Shown: piece after piece, positions 5,723 through 8,134 of the stretch | Position numbering within the stretch: the first letter of the stretch is position 1 | Layout of the letters: every line of letters begins with the position of its first letter | NCBI GenBank assembly: GCA_002404195.1 | Contig: DHJF01000045.1 | Coordinates: 15,569-23,702 of the forward strand | DNA: 8,134 nucleotides | Origin: Candidatus Saccharibacteria bacterium UBA4727 | GTDB taxonomy: Bacteria > Patescibacteriota > Saccharimonadia > Saccharimonadales > Saccharimonadaceae | Reading direction: 5' to 3' | Position numbers and translations under genes: made by a program | Notes under the pieces: model-generated | The model's input: only the letters and a program-made list of their open reading frames with translations | Database searches by the model: none | What the model was told of the DNA's origin: nothing

Positions 5723-6317
5723 CGTAAATATACTCGATTACAGATGGCCAATCCGGACATGTTTTAATTGAAGTAGATGCCCCGTCAACAACACTCCATG
5801 CCTTTGACCCAAACAAAACTCCGTCTACGCCACACTCCGCCGCAGACACTAAATTTGAAGGATGATCATCAATCAACAATCGCGCACCCAATTCTTTGCA
5901 AATAATCCCTTTAGGTTGATACGCTCGCCCATCGTGGGGATTACCGGCAAAAATCACATCCTTAAATAAATCTGGAAGATGATGACGCAACCACAGGACT
6001 GTATTTGCTTCAAACAGCCGATTACGCGCCGTCACAAGAACAACATCAAAATCATTCTTTAGGTGAGCCAAGGCCTCTTTTGCGCCTGGCTCCGGCTGAA
6101 GCCGCAAATAATCAGCCGCCATAAAACTATCAATCATAGTATTGGTTTCGTCTTGAGTCCCACCCCATACATCCATGAAATTGTAGCTCGTAAAATCTTC
6201 CGGACTCAACGTCGTGCCTTTGTGATGATTATGATATTCCGCCATACCCGACACAAACGGAAACAGAACATCGTCTATATCGACAGCAATGACGGGGCGG
6301 ATATCAGTTTTCAACAT
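5709..6317 (-). CDS. HAD-superfamily 5'(3')-nucleotidase-like phosphatase
   Basis: This 202-residue HAD phosphatase is closest in pattern to the NT5C/5'-deoxyribonucleotidase-like group. Motif I is AVDIDDVLFPF with nucleophile D13 and D15. Motif II is VLVTARN with T96. The motif III lysine is probably K136 or K141 in QPKGIICKEL, and motif IV is LLIDDHPSNL with D150 and D151. The segment between motifs I and II (about 20-85) is a helical C1 cap. The likely role is dephosphorylation of (deoxy)nucleoside monophosphates, balancing pools in the cytoplasm; the true substrate cannot be read from sequence. The ATG start is three bases after the thrS stop (TAA AAT ATG) with no Shine-Dalgarno of its own, so re-initiation by ribosomes finishing thrS is likely. 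Confidence 0.85.
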   Translation of the reverse strand: MLKTDIRPVIAVDIDDVLFPFVSGMAEYHNHHKGTTLSPEDFTSYNFMDVWGGTQDETNTMIDSFMAADYLRLQPEPGAKEALAHLKNDFDVVLVTARNRLFEANTVLWLRHHLPDLFKDVIFAGNPHDGRAYQPKGIICKELGARLLIDDHPSNLVSAAECGVDGVLFGSKAWSVVDGASTSIKTCPDWPSVIEYIYDEWQ

Positions 6318-6320
6318 ATT

Positions 6321-8132
6321 TTACAAAGCGAGCAGATACTCATTTAGTTGGTTGAGAGCAACTTTTTCTTCGCCAAGCTGGGTTCGAACGCTGACTTCAC
6401 GCGATTCTTTATCCTGCGGACCAACAATTAGCTGCACGGGAATTTTCCAGGTTGTGGCTTCACGAATTTTCTTGCCGAGGCTTTCATTGCGATCATCACA
6501 ACTATAGCGAATCTCGTTATACTTAACTGGTGTCATTAAGACAACGTTGTCGAGAACACCTTTTATCTCTGTTACATAGTCCAACACGGTGTCGTTAATC
6601 GTGAGGATACGTACTTGTTCAGGTGCGATCCAAAATGGGAACCAGCCTGCAGTGTGTTCGATAAAGACACTCAAGAATCGCTCAATCGAACCTAAGAGCG
6701 CGCAGTGAATCATGACCGGCGTCTGAGTATTGCTTTCGGTATCGGTATATTGCAAACCAAATCGCCCTGGCTGGACGAAGTCAAGCTGAGCTGTTGCCAA
6801 TTGATGTTCGCGGCCGATAGCGTCAGTCGCCATGAAGTCAATTTTTGGACCATAAAAAGCGGCTTCGCCCTCTTGCTCAAAGTAATCAAGACCATTCTTA
6901 ATGACCGCTGCTTTCAGTTGCGCCTGAGTTGATTCCCACAAACTCATTTCGCCAAGGTAGCCATCGCTATCGTCACGATAACTTAAGCGAACACGCAACT
7001 TCATATCGATTGTCCCGTAGAGCTCTCGTACTGATTCAAGCAGTCCATTAATCTCATTTTCAATTTGATCTTCACGACAAAAGACGTGACTGTCATCTTG
7101 GGTCAGTGACCGAACACGGTTTAGGCCACCTAACTCACCAGTTTTCTCGTCCCGATAATCAGTTGTTGTCTCCAGGTAGCGCAGCGGCATATCCTTGTAG
7201 CTACGTGCCCGGCTGGCAAAAATCTGCGTATGATGCGGACAATTCATTGGCTTAAGTGCCATCTTGTCATCTGTTTCCTGACTCGTCACCAAAAATAAAT
7301 CGTCACCAAACTTTGCCCAGTGACCCGATGTCTCATACAGAGCCGTCTTCGTAATGTGCGGTGTCCAGACTTTAGTAAAACCACGCGCTTGTCGTAACTG
7401 ATTTGAGTACTGCGCCATTAAGTCGCGCAGAATCGTGCCGCGTGGAGTAAAGAGCGGCAAACCAGCCCCCACTAATGGCGAGGTAGTATATAAGTCGAGT
7501 TCTTTGCCAAGCTTACGGTGGTCACGCAGCTTAGCCTGTTCGAGTCGTTCGAGATACTGATCAAGTTCCTCCTGTGTAGCAAAAGCCACGCCGTACAAAC
7601 GTTGCATTTGCGGATTTTTTTCATTGCCGCGCCAGTAGGCACCGGCCACGCGCAACAACTTAAACGCACCGACATCTTTGGTATTAGCGACATGTGGACC
7701 GCGACAGAGATCAACAAAATTACCATTCTTATAGAACGAGACGCTTTCAACTGCCGCATCACCTTCAGTCGCGAGGCCAAGCTCAGCAGCATCAAGGTCT
7801 TTAGCGACCGTCGTGCCGGAACGCTTCAAATCATTCAGCAACTCTTCTTTATACGGCTGCTTGTTCTCGCGCGCCCAGTCGATTGCTTGGTTGATTGGCA
7901 TCTCAAATCGCTCGAAATCATCACCGTAATCAATAATGCCTCGCATCGTCTTTTCAATTTTGGTGAAATTCGCATCGCTAATCTTGCGCTCACCCAGGTC
8001 GATGTCGTAGTAAAAGCCGTTCTCTACCACTGGTCCCACACCAAACTTCGCTTCTGGCCATAATTTCTGGACAGCTGCCGCAGTAATGTGCGCTAAGCTA
8101 TGTCGCATCGCGTGTAGTTGTTCGTCGTTCAT
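6321..8132 (-). CDS. thrS: Threonyl-tRNA synthetase without TGS domain
   Basis: ThrS charges tRNA-Thr and edits mischarged Ser-tRNA. The 603-residue frame opens directly in the editing domain: HSLAH (H11, H15) and LCRGPH (C143, H147) form the HxxxH/CxxxH editing site. The class II core has motif 2 YRDEKTGELGGL (326-337) and TQDDSH (344-349). The zinc ligands are C298 (MNCPHH), H349 and H476 (VMIHCALLGS). AFYGPKIDF (425-433) is also visible. The anticodon-binding domain starts near APEQVRIL (503-510). The N-terminal TGS domain of about 60 residues found in E. coli ThrS is absent from this start. Only two bases lie upstream in the window, so a longer frame or a ribosome-binding site cannot be checked. 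It leads the tight run HAD-ATL-miaA. Confidence 0.95.
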   Translation of the reverse strand: MNDEQLHAMRHSLAHITAAAVQKLWPEAKFGVGPVVENGFYYDIDLGERKISDANFTKIEKTMRGIIDYGDDFERFEMPINQAIDWARENKQPYKEELLNDLKRSGTTVAKDLDAAELGLATEGDAAVESVSFYKNGNFVDLCRGPHVANTKDVGAFKLLRVAGAYWRGNEKNPQMQRLYGVAFATQEELDQYLERLEQAKLRDHRKLGKELDLYTTSPLVGAGLPLFTPRGTILRDLMAQYSNQLRQARGFTKVWTPHITKTALYETSGHWAKFGDDLFLVTSQETDDKMALKPMNCPHHTQIFASRARSYKDMPLRYLETTTDYRDEKTGELGGLNRVRSLTQDDSHVFCREDQIENEINGLLESVRELYGTIDMKLRVRLSYRDDSDGYLGEMSLWESTQAQLKAAVIKNGLDYFEQEGEAAFYGPKIDFMATDAIGREHQLATAQLDFVQPGRFGLQYTDTESNTQTPVMIHCALLGSIERFLSVFIEHTAGWFPFWIAPEQVRILTINDTVLDYVTEIKGVLDNVVLMTPVKYNEIRYSCDDRNESLGKKIREATTWKIPVQLIVGPQDKESREVSVRTQLGEEKVALNQLNEYLLAL

Positions 8133-8134
8133 AT

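Noticed and set aside
6380..6390. GGTTCGAA resembling a tRNA T-arm
   Set aside because: It lies inside the thrS coding region, and no cloverleaf can be built around it.
7518..8063. A 181-codon rightward open frame
   Set aside because: It is antisense to thrS, with no recognisable domain and no ribosome-binding site of note.
1..8134. CRISPR array, insertion sequence, phage or toxin-antitoxin cassette
   Set aside because: I saw no regularly spaced repeats, transposase or integrase motifs, terminal inverted repeats or HEPN/RelE-type partner on either strand.

Overview
The window looks like chromosomal housekeeping DNA from a reduced-genome bacterium of the Patescibacteria/CPR type, most likely Saccharibacteria (TM7). 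This placement is an inference from protein character: a threonyl-tRNA synthetase with no TGS domain, a MiaA reading DSRTIY where most have DSxQVY, a COG2220-type MBL-fold protein, and a short winged-helix/nucleotidyltransferase protein. The standard code is used: no gene has an internal UGA, so the Gracilibacteria code is not indicated. I see no mobile element, CRISPR array, tRNA or phage gene.

Left half, minus strand, read right to left. A divergent intergenic region (about 2836-2986) gives rise leftward to a winged-helix/Nudix protein and then an M50 site-2-type protease. An intergenic stretch of about 230 bases follows. It carries an extended -10 promoter and what I read as a discrete structured RNA of about 157 nt (1293-1449), ending in a closing helix followed by a U6 tract. 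Next is a Nudix-like/RNase HI fusion whose Nudix box has lost its catalytic glutamates, and then rnpB, the RNase P RNA, which fills the first ~350 bases. Rightward from the divergent region runs rpmB (ribosomal protein bL28), with a good -35/-10 promoter. It ends at a perfect bidirectional hairpin terminator.

Right half, minus strand. A compact run of six genes, read right to left, is thrS, a HAD-type 5'-nucleotidase, an alkyltransferase-like (ATL) DNA-lesion-binding protein, miaA, a winged-helix/nucleotidyltransferase protein, and an MBL-fold protein. Spacing is 3 nt, a 14-nt overlap, a 19-nt overlap, 42 nt and 9 nt. This suggests one operon with translational coupling, closing at the shared terminator, with a possible internal promoter after miaA.

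The common theme is RNA and nucleotide maintenance: tRNA charging, tRNA modification, tRNA 5' processing, RNA/DNA hybrid removal, nucleotide clean-up and a ribosomal protein. The points most worth a second look are the structured RNA at 1293-1449, the degenerate Nudix domain fused to RNase H, and the MBL-fold protein that seems to have lost its metal site.
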